A stretch of 64,000 nt of DNA from Ottelia alismoides. Taxonomy: Eukaryota > Streptophyta > Magnoliopsida > Alismatales > Hydrocharitaceae. A model generated the notes under the pieces. That model was not told the DNA's origin. It was given only the letters and a program-made list of their open reading frames with translations, and did not search any database. The position numbers and the translations under genes were made by a program. The DNA is taken from NCBI GenBank assembly GCA_037367405.1, contig JAZKJV010000085.1, forward strand, positions 434,001 to 498,000, in the 5' to 3' direction. Within the stretch, counting starts at the first letter, position 1. Each line of letters starts with the position of its first letter. Shown piece after piece: positions 1 through 11,272 of this stretch.

Positions 1-1000
1 AACACCAAGAAAGATCTACAAGGCCCTCCTGCTGTCACCAGGATGACGTGGGAAATCTTAGATCTAGGGAAAAATGGCAAAAGAGGGATCGAAGTTTGAA
101 TGGAAAGTTGGAGATGCTTTTGTATACGTTGATGAACGGGCTCATAGATCGACGAAGATGATGCGAATCGATGGTCCTCAGCCCGAGGAAAGCTAAGGGT
201 GTGAATCCTCACATATCGAGGAATAAAAGTCGTGAAGAATGCGACATCAAATGGTGCAAGGGTTAGCCGTGAAAAAATTGAGAAGAAGGCAAGAACCGAG
301 GTTCTGACAGGCGCATGGGGCTGGTTAGAGATTTAACCCGCGGTCAACTCTCTGACGCTCCTGGTTGGTCCACGTGGACCAACTAGGAAAAAGATTGGAA
401 AAATTATTAGAAAAATCAATTTAAAATCTCAAATAAATTTTTTAATTTTAGGTTATAAAATTAAAAATAGCTACTGTTTTATAAAGTATTTTATCATAAT
501 TTTTATTTATTTTTAGGGCTTTAGAATTACAAGTTAGTTTTGTAAGGGCTATATATAGATATATTCATCTATGTTTTTATATCTTTTATTTTTATTTTAT
601 ATATTTGATTTTATTAATTTATTTTATTATTTTAAATATTTATAAGTTATTTTTATACACTTAAATATATTTTTGTTATATTTTTCTGATATGTTTTATA
701 TAATTAAATAAATAGATGTATTTATTTGTATAGGTATAATTATATGTATTTTACCTATGTATTTTATATACGTATTTTATTTTAATGATATCTTGCTATT
801 TTTATTTATGTTTTAATATATATATTATAAATAATATTTATGAAATTATAAAAATGTAAATTATAAAAATAATGGATAATAAATAAAATGAATATTTTAA
901 TCGATCTATACAATAGGTGTCCAAAATCTAACTTTCTGACCGTAACTTTAAAAAATATGAAACAAACTTCATTAAATAGCTTATTAAAAATTATATACAA
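1..1000 (-). repeat. Possible diverged LTR relic of the nested gypsy family
   Basis: Around 340-420 there is a CGGTCAACT block, a GGTCCACGTGGACC palindrome and an AAAAAGATTGGAAAAATTA run. The same order (GTCAAC, CGTGGACCAA, AAAAGATTTGAAAAATTA) occurs in the minus-strand LTRs near 25215-25290 and 58150-58220. The AT-rich stretch that follows also resembles the AT-rich half of those LTRs. Similarity is judged by eye and is patchy, and neither end can be set. It could instead be an unrelated AT-rich element. Confidence 0.3.
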
Positions 1001-2797
1001 TTAAAGTGATTTTGCTATATTTTGAGTTTTTATTTGAGAGATATAGGGTCTGGGAAGTTAGGATTTTGGAATTTTATTCAGACCATAGCTTTTTATCTGT
1101 ACTTTATTTTTTGTGAAATCAATTTTTTATTTTTTTGTATTTAATTATCTACAACTTTCATGTTTAAAGTTTCTTTATTTGAAGTACGAAATTGGAATTA
1201 AAAATAGGTCCCAAAAATGAATAAAAAAATAGGAATTCTTTTGTATCTTGGCTCTTACCCCCCTACTTTATTCCTTGTCACCCTAGTAATCGAGAAGCCT
1301 AGGTATCGTGGTTTATGGTCATAAAATATTTTCAATATTCCCAATATTTTATTATTTTTCTTTTCTTTATTCTATAATTTTGGCATTAAAAATTGCTTTT
1401 TATACATTATTTGCATAAAGATGCATAAATGTTAAAATGCATAATTAAGGGTATTTACACGCATTTACTAAGATTTTTAAGACCGAAATGATAGAAGAAA
1501 GATGATGAAATGGAGATTCATCACATATTAGTATTATCATATAAGAGAGATATCTGAGTATAGCCCTCCTTGGGTGCGAGCTGTTGTACCGTCAGTTAAC
1601 ATGTTTTACTCTCCCATGACATGAGACCACCTGATTCATGATGTGAGGTGTAACAATTATGCATCATTTCTTCTTTTTGATCCGTTATTTCAAGTCTCAT
1701 TTTCTTCGAGTTAGGAAACTTTATTGAATTTTTCTTTTGATTATCACTCGATGTAAGGGGAAATTTGCTAAAATTTACCTTGAAATATCACCCGATATAA
1801 GGGAAAGCTCTGCCGAAAGTCCGAGAGATTATGCTCTTCGTGTTCTTCGCTCGTTCTTCACGTTCTTTATTTTCTTGATGCAACAACGGGTTTCAATCAT
1901 TTCAGTAGTCGTTAACCATCTTATTTGAAAAACAAACCAAAGTACGTTGCAACGCATGCGAAAGCTGACAAGTTAAGTAACAAAATCATGCCTTTTGCTA
2001 TTGGGGTTTCAAGTTAAACTAGATAAATTTAATGTCTATTGTGTTCTTTATATTGAAGAACGTTCACATGCTTGTTTCATGATTTATAAAATAATTACTA
2101 AAATAGAATTGGTGAAATAAATCATCCTTATAGTTGATGTGATAATTATGCAATATTATACTGATATTAACTGAAAATTTATATGGTATAAATGAGATCT
2201 GGTTACAATTTTTATATTATCTTTTACGATAAGGATGGCTTGGAGTAGATACTACAGGTCATGCGTGCAACATGTAGGTTTGTCAGAAGAGCATCTGTAT
2301 CGACAAGACATACCTAGGTGGTACATGGTTGCTCGGATATATTGATCATGTGAAATAAATTATTCGCAATGCGTGATACTTGACTGCCATTAAGCGGATT
2401 GACTGACTGAAGATGTGGTCATACTATGTGGAGGCACATGTGGTTTAATAACGGATGGGTTGATAACATGTATTTAAAGCCGCTGGTATAAATGATTAAA
2501 TGTTAGCATGTGATTTTAAGCTACCGGGTTGTTGAGGATGGATTGCTTTCTTATTTGACAAGATGAGAATTTGGAACCCTGGATAATAAAATAAAAATGA
2601 AATTATCAGGATAGTATTGGATGATAGGTTGAGGCGACTTGCATCGATATAAGCTCACCGGATCAACATAATCTCCAATCTTAAAGTGTCGACAACTTCG
2701 GAGTCCATCAAAGATGAGGTAAACACCTGGAGTAATCTCTGTTGTGGAATAGAAGGAACATGGCTTAATGTAACGAGAAGAAATAAAACTTTATGCT
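1001..2797. other. AT-rich intergenic DNA without recognisable gene
   Basis: No coding region, RNA gene or clear terminal repeat is visible. Reading frames are short (the longest is about 63 codons at 1737-1928) and their translations resemble nothing I recognise. The stretch probably consists of old, decayed repeats. Confidence 0.5.
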
Positions 2798-3212
2798 ATG
2801 ATACATTTTGCTAAAATACACTACTTGTTTACTTTTCTCTTTTTTGTTATTTAGCACTCATTACTTTTTATCCTATGATTTCTGAAAATCCAATATTTTC
2901 TTAGTGATCTATCTCAAGGACCTTAGTCAACAAGCTAACCAGTTAACAACAACAGTTCTAGTCTAAGGTAGTTAGTAGTTTTTTTAGTTCTTTTCCTTCG
3001 GTCTGATGTACATGTATAAAAAATAGTTGGACTGATTTTCTAAGTAAGCCTTATTTTGTGAATGGAATAAAAATGTGAGATGCTCTATATGTAGCATTTT
3101 ATTCAATATGTTTCTGAATGTTAGATGTTATTATTGGATAAAGTTATTGATGAATAACTAGAGGATCCGACGATCTGAAACTGGGGTCGTGACATATAAT
3201 GATACATTTTGC
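2798..3212. repeat. 387-bp segment between 14-bp direct repeats
   Basis: ATGATACATTTTGC occurs at 2798-2811 and again at 3199-3212, flanking 387 bp. The arrangement resembles an insertion with a long target-site duplication, as made by LINE/SINE-type retroposition. The insert ends in a non-A-rich stretch containing CTGAAACTGGGGTCGTGACA and has no visible poly-A tail, so an insertion is not proven. Replication slippage or an LTR fragment are alternatives. Confidence 0.35.
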
Positions 3213-3407
3213 AATCATTCCCTATATCAAAATATATCGATCATAACCATTTTATGTAAAAAAAATACTCAAAAATGTGATGATGAGGTAGATCACATGT
3301 AAACCATAATATTTGTTGCTTCTTTTCATAATGAGAATGTACCTAACCCTATTTCGGTATGGAATGAGTATATGATAATCAAATTGTATGGGACAAATAA
3401 CCCACAA

Positions 3408-4411
3408 TATCATGAAAGCGTGGGAAGAAAACCTCAAGGCAAAATAATAAAGATAAGAACCTCCATGACATGAGCAAGCAAATCTCAAACAATGAGCAAC
3501 CATAGTGCTCACAAAGATTTTAAATCTTTAAATTCCCAAAATGACATGGGATAAAAACCTTGGGCTGACACCACCCGAACCCATACACTATAATGGTGAT
3601 ATAGTTATTCTCAATAAAGGCTACACAAGTTAAACCTTCTTGTTGGTCTATAAAAAAATGAACACCACCAACAAGATAAAAGATGGAGATGGAGGGTTTT
3701 TGCTAGAAGGAGAACCGAATCCATAACTCTATTCCAAAAGGAACCTTGTCGCTACTCTTTATAACATCTCCTATGCTCTAGAACATACCAAGAACCACCA
3801 AAGGAAGAAGGAAGGGCCAATGAGCTTCTTCGCATTGTTGCACAGAACATGAGAGTGGAGTTAGGGAACAAGAGTTGGAGCCCTAACTTTTCTCTGTTGT
3901 GTTCTACCTTCGAATGTTTCTGCTCTTTGGAGAGCAAAGAAATAAAGTGGAGTCCTCCCCAAGATAAGTGTGGGGCCCTTCAACTTGCTATGACACAACA
4001 AATGGGTAGCAAGTTCCATATAAGTCTTGAAAAAAACCCTATTCATCATGCTTTCTTCGTGACCTGCTATGGGCGAGAGCACCATAATAGGTCACCTGCC
4101 ATGCCTACTGTGCATAACCTGCTACAATGTCTACTATTGTCAGTCCTGACCTGTTATGATGCTTACTATTGTCTACCCCAACTTGCTATGACTCCTAATA
4201 TTGTCATCCCCAACCTGCTAGGACTTGAGTGTCATAGCAAGTCACCTGCTATGCATCACCTGCTGCCACCAATGTTACCTTTTGTAGAACACCTGTTGCA
4301 GCACCTCCTCCTATATATTCACTTGCTATTAGTGCTACTTGCTGCAACATCAATACACATGGATTGGACTCCATAGTAGGTGCCCCTTGTGGGTGCTACA
4401 TACTACCAACA
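3408..4411 (-). repeat. 3' LTR of the copia element
   Basis: It matches 7434-8356 along its length, for example the CACCAAGAA(C/T)CACCAAAGGA block at 3787 and 7801 and the GACTCCAT(A/C)GTAG block near the right end. On the minus strand it begins TGTTGGTAG, directly after a purine tract. The left limit is approximate because the terminal bases have decayed. Short repeats of the kind ACCTGCTATGAC recur through 4060-4350 and in the other LTR. Confidence 0.8.
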
Positions 4412-4424
4412 AATCTCCCCCATC
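4412..4424 (-). promoter_or_regulatory. Polypurine tract of the copia element
   Basis: On the minus strand GATGGGGGAGATT abuts the TGTTGG start of the 3' LTR. This is the expected position and composition for the plus-strand primer of reverse transcription. Confidence 0.75.
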
Positions 4425-4429
4425 AGCTC

Positions 4430-5060
4430 ATGGGGAGATCACTTACAACTCTTCTTAATGTGATGAGATCTGCTCCAATCTGGCGATGGAGCGATAAACT
4501 TCAAACTTCCCGAATGGAAAGGGCTTCGTCATCATGTCAACTCCATTGTCATCAGTGTGGATCTTGTCAAGAACCAATTTCTTCTATTCGGACATTTCGT
4601 GCCCAATAAAGACTTTTCTATAACTTGTAAGACGATCTTCCTTGCCTTTGACTGCAAAGTCCTCAAGATCACCATGTATCTTTACATCGATCTGCTCAAC
4701 CTCTAAGTCAAGTCTAGCTACCACGCTGAACACCACTCTGATAGAGGACATTTTGACCACGTGAGAAATATCTTCTCAAAGTCCACTCCTTTCTTCTGGT
4801 TAAAGACCCTCACAACCAATCTGGTTTTGTATCTTAAGTTTGTAGAGTATTCATCATGCTTCACTCTAAAATCCTACTTGTTTCTCAAAATCCTCTTGAT
4901 CTTATGCAACTCATGAGTTCAAATGTATGATTATCATGAAGAGACTGCATCTCTTCTTTCATTTCTTCTAACCACTTTCTTTATCTGTATCCTGCAGAGC
5001 CTCCTCATAGCATTCTGGTTCCACATTATCAGTTCTCATATGCACGATATCTGATGGAGG
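4430..5060 (-). pseudogene. Copia RT N-terminal fragment fused to the end of pol
   Basis: Minus-strand translation of about 5020-4640 gives broken pieces of the copia RT start: a segment around EALQDTDKESG, then EEMQSLHDNHTFEL and RLVVRVFNQKKGVDFEK. These are familiar from the conserved N-terminal part of copia RT. About 4600-4430 instead resembles the extreme C-terminus of copia pol (DDNGVDMMTKPFPFGKFEV then a stop after SSH). The catalytic YVDD region and RNase H, which should lie between, are absent, so a deletion has joined the two near 4610-4640. Several stops and frameshifts are present and no function is possible. Confidence 0.7.
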
Positions 5061-5329
5061 ATTGGCTCTGCCTCATGGGTTTTTGTTGTGGTAGTGTTCT
5101 TGAAGAAGACCCATCATCAACATGGATATCATCATTATCTGGATCTGTGCCACCATCATAAGGAGTGGAAGTCTCACACACATCTTCCTCTTCTCCTGCA
5201 TCTTATAATTACTCAGTTGCATTACCCGACACTACATGTGAAGCACTTTGTAAAGGAACTGACTCCACATTATTTGGCTGGTAACTGTTTAAGGGAGAAT
5301 TGTATGCATCTTTCTCGACGTCTTCAATT

Positions 5330-6525
5330 ATTTGGTCTTCATAAAAGACCACATCCATGCTCCTCATGAGTTTTTCTCAACAAGATCATACAACATGTTT
5401 CCCATCTCCTCTTGACCATATCCCAAGAAAATGCACTGATTCGTCTTTGCATTCAGCTTGGACATTTTATCCTTATGTAAATGCATAAATGCTCTACATC
5501 TAAAGATACATAAATGGTTGTATAAGACTTACTTGTCACTCTAGACCCCATTAGGAACATTATCGTCCAAAGGAATGTGCGGAGAGAGATTAGTAACATC
5601 ATTGCAGTGAAAAGAGATTGACACTGAAAAGTATTAGGCAACTTGGTCTTAGAACATAGACATCTAACTCTCTCCATAATGTCCATGTTCTTTTTCTTTA
5701 CTACCATTCAGATGTGGCATCTTAGGTGGATTCGTCTGGTGCTTAATACAATAAGCCATGCAATACCCAACCCAATATAGTTTCCACCATTGTTGTTGCG
5801 AATGCACATCAATTTCTTTCCAGTCTGTCATTCCACTAGCGCATGAAAGCTCCAAGGGCTAGGTCCTTCTTCTTCAAGATATAGACCAAACCTTTCTGGA
5901 AATCATCTATAATGTAACAAGATATAGTTCACCGCTGAGGGAACTTACTTTTGATAGACCACAAACATCTGTGTAAACAAGCTCTAACACATGCATCTTC
6001 TTTGATGGTAGATGGCTCTTATAGGAGGCTTTCGTCTGCTTTCCAGCCAAGTAATGTGTACATCTCTCCAACTTGTCATTCTTTATATCTACCAATAGGT
6101 TCTTCTTTACCCAACACTACAACCCCCTTTCACTCATTTGGTTTAATCTTCGATGTTACAACCCAATGGAATATGTATCTCGAGTCACATGTGCCACATT
6201 ATGGGAAATCGATGCATTCATTATGCAGTGGTTGCTGCAATAGTTCTTGCCATGAGTAACAACCAATGATCCTCAAATATGCTTCTTTTGCCCGCTACCA
6301 AAGATATCTTGGTATTCTTCATCACCAAATTTCCCTGTAGAATAAGGTTCATGTGTGTATATGGTGCATGTCCAACATCTTTGACCATCAATAATACTCC
6401 ATTGGCACTTTGTAGCACGAAATTGTCAATGCCAACAACTTGATACAAAGAACCATGACCCATCTTCAATGAGCCAAAAATATCCAGATGTACATGAAGG
6501 AAAAATTCTGTTTGAGGTGGCATGG
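5330..6525 (-). pseudogene. Copia GAG-pre-integrase and integrase, broken
   Basis: Read from right to left, 6523-6221 translates to a stretch containing VVGIDNFVLQSANGVLLMVK and MNLIL, typical of the region before copia integrase. 6095-5907 contains ERCTHYLAGKQTKASY and ELVYTDVCG, the link from the zinc-binding region to the integrase core with its first catalytic Asp in TDVCG. 5855-5664 contains KMPHLNGSKEK, the HxNG-type segment near the catalytic Glu. 5500-5330 contains YGQEEMGN, the C-terminal part of integrase. The pieces lie in different frames with stops between them. Confidence 0.75.
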
Positions 6526-6659
6526 AGCTGAAACACTGTTAACAAGTCAAGAAGTATCAACATAGGTGACGTTCACTATCTCCTCATCACAAACAATGAG
6601 GAGCTCATGCTGGGTAGCTGCTGCATCAATTTATGCCTCCTCATTCTTGTCACCTTCAT

Positions 6660-7100
6660 TTATATTTTCTTTATTGAACTGGAAGTAGTAATCATTATGC
6701 GCCCTTTTCTTCTTGCAGTAATAGCACTCCCTGTTCTTGTACTTGGACCTTGATTTGCTTTTGCAACTATCCTACCCTTGTTAATCTTGATCCTGCTGCT
6801 CCCTATTAACAATAATGAGAACCTCTGAATATGATGGGCTACTTTGGGATTTTCTCATCATGTCCTCATTGAAAATACACAACTTAATTATCTCAAAAGA
6901 AACATCTCATTCACGAATGAATTGGTAAGTGAGATTCTAAAAGTCTCCCAATAATTTGGCAAGGTAGCTAGCAATAACAAGCCAAAAATCTCATCTTCAA
7001 AAGTAATGCTCATGCTCATCAACTGACTTGTGATGCCTTGAAAATCATTTAGAAAGTCCAACACGGAGTTTTCCTCCTTGAATCTCAAGTTCATTAATAT
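6660..7100 (-). pseudogene. Copia Gag fragment
   Basis: The minus-strand frame at 7094-6888 gives 68 residues including FLNDFQGITSQLMSM and LLLATLPNYWETFR, the conserved core of plant copia Gag (UBN2 type). Further down, about 6740-6690 encodes ECYYCKKKRAHNDYYF, a damaged CCHC zinc knuckle in which the last Cys is lost. No intact frame joins the two. Confidence 0.75.
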
Positions 7101-7419
7101 TGAGAAAGATTACTTGTTGCTTCCCATCTTGGATGCATATAGACTTTAAGCTTCAACCGTTGTCCTTGAGCATGACTCTCATCTGAATGTGGTTGCAGGT
7201 ACTTTCATCAATAAATTGTCTAACGAACCAAATATTTGCTCGTGTTCAAACTCTCATTCATTTGACTTGGTGTCAAGCTTTTGAATGAGAAAACAATGAG
7301 GTGCATGGACCTTCGCATGCAAGAGATCTTTCATCTATTTCTTCCACAAAATATAGTTAGCCTAATTCAAGCTAATCATGTGGCTTGAATAAATAGCCAT
7401 ATTGTTACCTGCCATAGAT

Positions 7420-7431
7420 GCTCTGATACCA
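7420..7431 (-). promoter_or_regulatory. Primer binding site, initiator tRNA-Met type
   Basis: The minus strand reads TGGTATCAGAGC two bases inside the 5' LTR. This is the standard plant copia primer site, complementary to the 3' end of initiator tRNA-Met. It fixes the orientation of the element and the inner end of the LTR. Confidence 0.9.
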
Positions 7432-7433
7432 CT

Positions 7434-8356
7434 TGTACGAAAGAATGGATGAAAATCTCGAGGTAAAATAACAAATGTAAAGGACCTCCCTGATCAAACG
7501 AGCAAGAAAATCACTAAAAATAAGCAACTACAATGCACACTCATATTTAATTGTAGAAATCCCAAAATGATGTGGGAAAATTCATGGGGTTGACAATACC
7601 CAAGCCATTCCATTGTAATGATGATATAGTTGTTCCATACAAATACTATACAAACCAAATCCTTCTTTTCGGTCTATCAACCAAAGTAAACACCACCAAT
7701 ATGATAAAAAGATGTAGATGGAAGGAGAATCGAATCCATATCCCTTCTCCAAAAGGAACCTTACTGCTACACCTTGTAGTGTCTCATACGCTCTAGCACA
7801 CACCAAGAATCACCAAAGGAAGAAGGAAGTGCCGAAGAGCTTATTCGTAACCTTGCACAAACATGGGAGCGGAGTTAGGGCATAAGCGTTGTAGCCCTAG
7901 TTTTTCTCTACTTTGTTCTACCTTCGATTGTTGGGTTCTGCTCTTTGGAGAGTATTGAAATACATAGGAGTCCTCCCTTGAACAAGTGTGGGCTCCTACT
8001 TGTTGTGGCATGCTAAATAGGTAGCAGTTCCCATATAGGTTCTGAAAAATGCTATTCAACATGTTCTGTCCATGTCATGTTATAGGAGAGAACACTGTAG
8101 ATCCTGACCTGCTATGACACTTACTACTTTTAACACCAACGTGCTGCGACACCTGCTATTGTCATCCCCGACCTGCTACGACTGGAGTGTCATAACATGT
8201 CATATGTTGTGTATCACTTGCTACAACTAGTGTTACCTGCTACAAACCACCTGCTGCAACACTTCCTCATATAGCTTCACATGCTATTAGTGCCACCTGC
8301 TGCAACATCAGTACACATGAGCTGGACTCCATCGTAGATGCCACTCACTACCAACA
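7434..8356 (-). repeat. 5' LTR of the copia element
   Basis: This is the better preserved LTR. On the minus strand it starts TGTTGG and ends TCGTACA, next to the primer site. At 923 bp it is slightly shorter than its partner because of small indels. Sequence outside its right end (8357 onward) does not match the other copy, which supports the boundary. Confidence 0.8.
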
Positions 8357-8699
8357 CGAATCAATCCTAGGATTACAAGCTCGTAATTCTGACCCATTTC
8401 ACCCTTTTATTCTAGTTAGTTGATGGATCTTGAACTAAGAAATCGACCCTAGAAATGACATAAATGTATCAGGAGCAATTGCAAGAATATGGCTCATTGA
8501 TATTCTTGGTATGTTAAATGCTCAATTCAATGGAATTAGTTTGATTTCTCAAAGTGTTTCATATGTAGTTTTGAACGTGAGGGGTTATCTCTTGGTTTTG
8601 TCAATGAGAATGAGTAACTAATTCTAACAATATAGCAATAGATATATCACTCATCATGAATATCAAGTATAAACAATGATTATGTGATATATGTTAATT
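8357..8699. other. Intergenic DNA, nothing recognised
   Basis: No frame, repeat or structured element could be supported in this stretch between the copia LTR and the putative solo LTR. Confidence 0.5.
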
Positions 8700-10140
8700 T
8701 TTTATTTCTCCGTGATTTTAAAGATGGCACACACACACGATTATATCGTAATCCCTCACACATTCTTTATGATTGTAGGACTGCAAGTGTGGATTTCAAC
8801 TAGACACAACTATGGAGAGTCGTCGCCTTGAAGCAAAATCTCAGCCTTGTTGCTCGTTTTTGTTCTAAAGTGTTGTAATTATTTATTTGTACTATTTCAG
8901 AATGTTGTAACCTTAAGCAAGATTTAACTGAGTGTTTTTGAATTAGGAGATCAAGTATTCATGAACCGATCGATCATACTTTTCCACTGATTGATTATCA
9001 CCTATCGATCATGTCCTTTTCCCTATTGATTATGCCTTATCAATCACCATTATTGACCTTATCGATCATATTTTAAATTCACTCCCAATGGTCATCAATT
9101 GATTGATCATATACTTAGACCTAATCGATCATACTTATTGTCATGATTGATCATATCTGGAAATCATATTTGATTTCTTACCTATTTTGTTTTTGACGGT
9201 CATATTCTCTTGGACCCTTATATAAGGGACCTCATATCCATTATTGGAAGATACATAAGTTGAGAAATCACTCCTACATTATCTAAAAAAGCGAGAAGAT
9301 CTCTCCAAGTATTTTTTCCGATATTCTTTCTCTTGTTCATCGATTCATTCGATCGTTGGAGAAAAATATTTCGGTTGAAAAGCTGTGAAGCAAAGTTTTT
9401 TAGTTCAAAAGAGTTCGATCACTCGCCTTCTCTCAGGTTCTTCTGATTGAAGTAAGAGTACTCTTGGCAGCCTTCTCAATGCGGTGATATTTATTATTCA
9501 TTTGATATTGATTATTTGCCTATGCTATATCTGTGATATAATTGTTGAGCTACTATTTGTGAATCTTAATGTAATTATATTATGCCGATTTATTTCTAGA
9601 CGTCATTATTCTTTATATTGGAGAATTATTTATTAATATTTGTGAAGCTCTAAAAAAGCTTATTCTTCTATCTATTTGTTTCCAATTAACATCTTTCTGC
9701 AGGATTTTAGGTGTCTGATCCTAAGTTGCAGTAAAGCTCTTGGATGTGAGATATCCAAGGATGCATGAAGAAAGTCGAAGTTCGTCCGTTCTTTTGCTCA
9801 GGCTACAATGTGTAATATGTAGTGTTGTTCTTGGTGTTTGATCAGAGATTGTGAAGCGTCGGCTTCGTAAAAGGTCGATTTATCCACGTAAATATCTCGG
9901 ACTTTAGTGAAACAGTTGATTAGCTTAACTAATTGGGAATTCAGGGTCTGGAAGACCCAGGTCATGATTTTTACCCAGGTGGATCTCCACTTTAAAATAC
10001 TCTACAAAGTGTGCTTATTGGATTTGCTTGATTGATTGTGCATGTGATTGCTGAATATTCCGTAAAATTTTTTAAAACTACCTCAATCCACTATTCACCT
10101 TCGTCTAGTGGTGTCGCGATCTTTGTCTGATATATATAAT
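8700..10140 (+). repeat. Possible solo LTR, Sirevirus-like
   Basis: The layout suggests an LTR: repeated short motifs (8940-9185), then a TATA-like TTATATAAGG at about 9218, then a long non-coding leader, and near the right end a CTATTCACCTTCGTCTAGTGG stretch. That stretch recalls the CCACTATTCACCCCC... terminus of Sirevirus-type copia LTRs. No primer site, purine tract or internal region adjoins it, so it would be a solo LTR. The boundaries are guesses and no target duplication was identified. Confidence 0.3.
8940..9185. repeat. Cluster of ATCGATCAT-like motifs
   Basis: About nine copies of ATYGATYAT or its complement occur in roughly 190 bp, for example near 8968, 9002, 9059, 9101, 9121 and 9148, spaced about 16-45 bp. 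They lie just upstream of a TATA-like sequence at about 9218, as expected for repeated regulatory motifs in an LTR U3. Confidence 0.5.
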
Positions 10141-10485
10141 ACTTTTTCTATGTATTTAACATTAGATTACATAGCAATAGATTGTAAAATGTGCCATTAG
10201 ACCCATTTTTTTTGCAACTGACGGATTACAGATGTAATTTACTATAGACATGTTTTGTTGCAATGCTCTAATTTTATCAAGAAAACACTGCGGCATGGCA
10301 ATTGATATTTAACACACATTACCGTATCATTCGCATTAAATGAATAACAATGATTATTATTGTTTAAAAACTTGACTTTTGTAAATACACAACAAATATT
10401 GTATTCATTACTATATTGCTAGAAATGAATTATATAACAAAGATTACTCGTTGATTTTTTATAGTTAAAAAATTCATGCTTTTCC

Positions 10486-11040
10486 TAAAAAACCAACTCT
10501 AAGAAAGGCTAGTATGACCGCTTAGCCGACGCAATCTGGCTTTTTCCTGACGGAAGGGACTAGGGGAGGGAGCCTGGTCAAGTGAGTGAGGGAGAGCCTT
10601 TTCTGGCTTATGATATTAGAGGTGTGTAGTTTACAAAGCTTAGACTAAAAGAGTGTCAGAGTAGACTAGAATGTCATTCCCGCTGGCATAGGTAGGTGGC
10701 TGTCATATAGGATGAGGTATCCATGCTAGTGAAAATTCTAATATAATAGCCAACTGACGTGCAAGTGAGGATAAGGGCAGTTCAGGGAAGGAGTGCGAGC
10801 CTGACGGTGAGCTGAGTGGGCTAGTGCGTCAAAGTCGGTAGAAAGAGTTCACAAAGCGTGAGGAAGCAACCTTTTCCAGCAGCCGAGAAGAAAGCGAGCG
10901 ATTACTCAGCAAGTTAATAATAGAATATTCTTTTCCTCAATTCCAATACCTACCCCTTACGGAATTGAACCCGTGTCTTCGACGTGAAAAGACGATGTCC
11001 TAACCACTGGACGAAAGGGGAAAAAAATGGGGGGAAGTTC
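10486..11040. other. Nuclear insertion of mitochondrial DNA (NUMT)
   Basis: Base composition changes abruptly from AT-rich nuclear DNA to mixed, purine-rich sequence without repeats, and the block contains a recognisable plant mitochondrial tRNA-Glu sequence at its right end. The rest (about 10486-10950) resembles plant mitochondrial intergenic DNA in style but I do not recognise a gene in it. Limits are approximate. Confidence 0.5.
10951..11021 (-). pseudogene. trnE: Mitochondrial-type tRNA-Glu(UUC) relic
   Basis: The minus strand contains TTTCGTCCAGTGGTTAGGAC (D arm), CTTTTCA (anticodon loop, UUC) and GGGTTCAATT (T loop), ending AAGGGGTA. This is the plant mitochondrial trnE pattern; the plastid gene differs clearly. 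The 3' side of the T stem is one base short (CCGT against ACGGG), and the first acceptor pair is T-T. It is therefore a decayed copy, probably not functional. Confidence 0.75.
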
Positions 11041-11272
11041 TACTACTCAATAATTTGACATTTCATTTTTCATCTTATCTTTGACTTTCTTTCTCCGAGC
11101 TATATATATGGACCTGATTCCAGTGGCGGACCTAGGATTAGAGACTAGGTAGGGCACACAAATCAAAAGGTATAACAAATCACGATACATCATTTAAAAA
11201 TCTTAAATCATAAAAAAATCCATATAGTTTGACATATATAAAGAAATGGTATAAAAAAATCCATACCTATAC

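Larger units (their letters stand above)
3408..8356 (-). mobile_element. Decayed Ty1/copia retrotransposon (minus strand)
   Basis: Two related direct repeats (3408-4411 and 7434-8356) flank a roughly 3.0-kb interior. Read on the minus strand the order is LTR, TGGTATCAGAGC primer site, Gag, integrase, RT fragment, G-rich purine tract, LTR. Integrase before RT is the copia order. The interior is shorter than a usual copia interior of about 4 to 4.5 kb, and most of RT plus RNase H is missing. All frames are broken by stops and frameshifts. The LTRs differ by many substitutions and indels, so the insertion is old. I could not identify a clean 5-bp target duplication. Confidence 0.85.

Noticed and set aside
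3849..4376. 175-codon plus-strand frame as a gene
   Set aside because: It lies wholly inside the copia LTR, antisense to the element, and is not open in the partner LTR.
10951..11021. Functional nuclear tRNA gene
   Set aside because: The sequence is mitochondrial in type, the T stem has lost a base and the first acceptor pair does not form.
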